Below, in pieces: positions 63,888-64,000 of a stretch of DNA of 64,000 nucleotides (positions are counted from its first letter, which is position 1; each line of letters opens with the position of its first letter). The DNA is from Oasisia sp. SBJ-2009 (Eukaryota; Annelida; Polychaeta; Sabellida; Siboglinidae). Under the pieces are notes generated by a model, which was given only the letters and a program-made list of their open reading frames with translations, was not told where the DNA came from and ran no database searches. Both the position numbers and the translations under genes were made by a program. The stretch covers positions 15,830,181-15,894,180 of the forward strand of contig OZ024854.1 in NCBI GenBank assembly GCA_964017155.1, given 5' to 3'.

Positions 63888-64000
63888 ATATAATGTGTTT
63901 CTTGTCAGCAAAATATCACACACGGGGGTCCACAGGACTACACTCGATCCACTCTTGTTTGTTATATATATAAATGACCTTCATTTTTGTGTAAAAAAGT
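63888..64000 (+). pseudogene. LINE reverse transcriptase fragment, right part
   Basis: GVHRTTLDPLLFVIYINDL is the degenerate GVPQGSxLGPLLFxIYINDL block. Continues past the window. About 40-50 residues expected between the two fragments are missing. Confidence 0.75.

Overview
The window is nuclear DNA of a bilaterian animal. It has GT-AG introns, three host genes with animal orthologues, many minisatellites and several classes of animal transposon. Kinesin wording (for example residues around EFTVARLYISKMKSEVK) and the transposon mix suit a lophotrochozoan invertebrate (mollusc, annelid or brachiopod grade), but the species cannot be fixed from sequence alone.

Host genes: (1) PCID2, the PCI-domain subunit of the TREX-2 mRNA-export complex: the last seven coding exons lie at 18410-21807 on +; its 5' half is not visible. 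(2) A complete conventional kinesin heavy chain (KIF5/Khc) on -, 24 coding exons from 59420 down to 27559, predicted 977 residues, every splice phase consistent. (3) The first four coding exons of a lysosomal-type beta-galactosidase (GLB1 family, GH35) on +, 60044-62642, running off the right end. KIF5 and GLB1 are head to head with 623 bp between start codons; PCID2 and KIF5 are tail to tail.

Left third (1-18200) is a transposon graveyard, mostly on -: a 4.2-kb env-bearing Ty3/gypsy element with diverged terminal direct repeats (1-4200); an intact 338-codon Mutator-like transposase ORF (5373-6389); a small MADF-domain gene with a one-base frameshift (7679-9502); a tyrosine-recombinase-type retroelement with SGNH and gag modules (9773-11861); a LINE ORF1 remnant (12481-13178); and a second such retroelement with gag, zinc finger, RT and RNase H (14228-16243) flanked by ~90-bp direct repeats.

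Between PCID2 and KIF5 lies a nested pair of hAT-like MITEs (22801-23881). KIF5 introns are packed with tandem arrays (units of 13 to 42 bp; the largest are a 37-bp array of about 1.4 kb and a 25-bp array of about 1.0 kb) and one tRNA-derived SINE. In the fourth GLB1 intron a TTAA-flanked MITE splits a LINE reverse-transcriptase fragment.

No new multi-gene system was found. The most unusual signals are splice sites caught inside tandem duplications (KIF5 exon 22 acceptor, PCID2 donor), arrays carrying sense-strand AATAAA in KIF5 introns, nested MITEs, the env-bearing gypsy relic and recurrent CTCF-like motifs.
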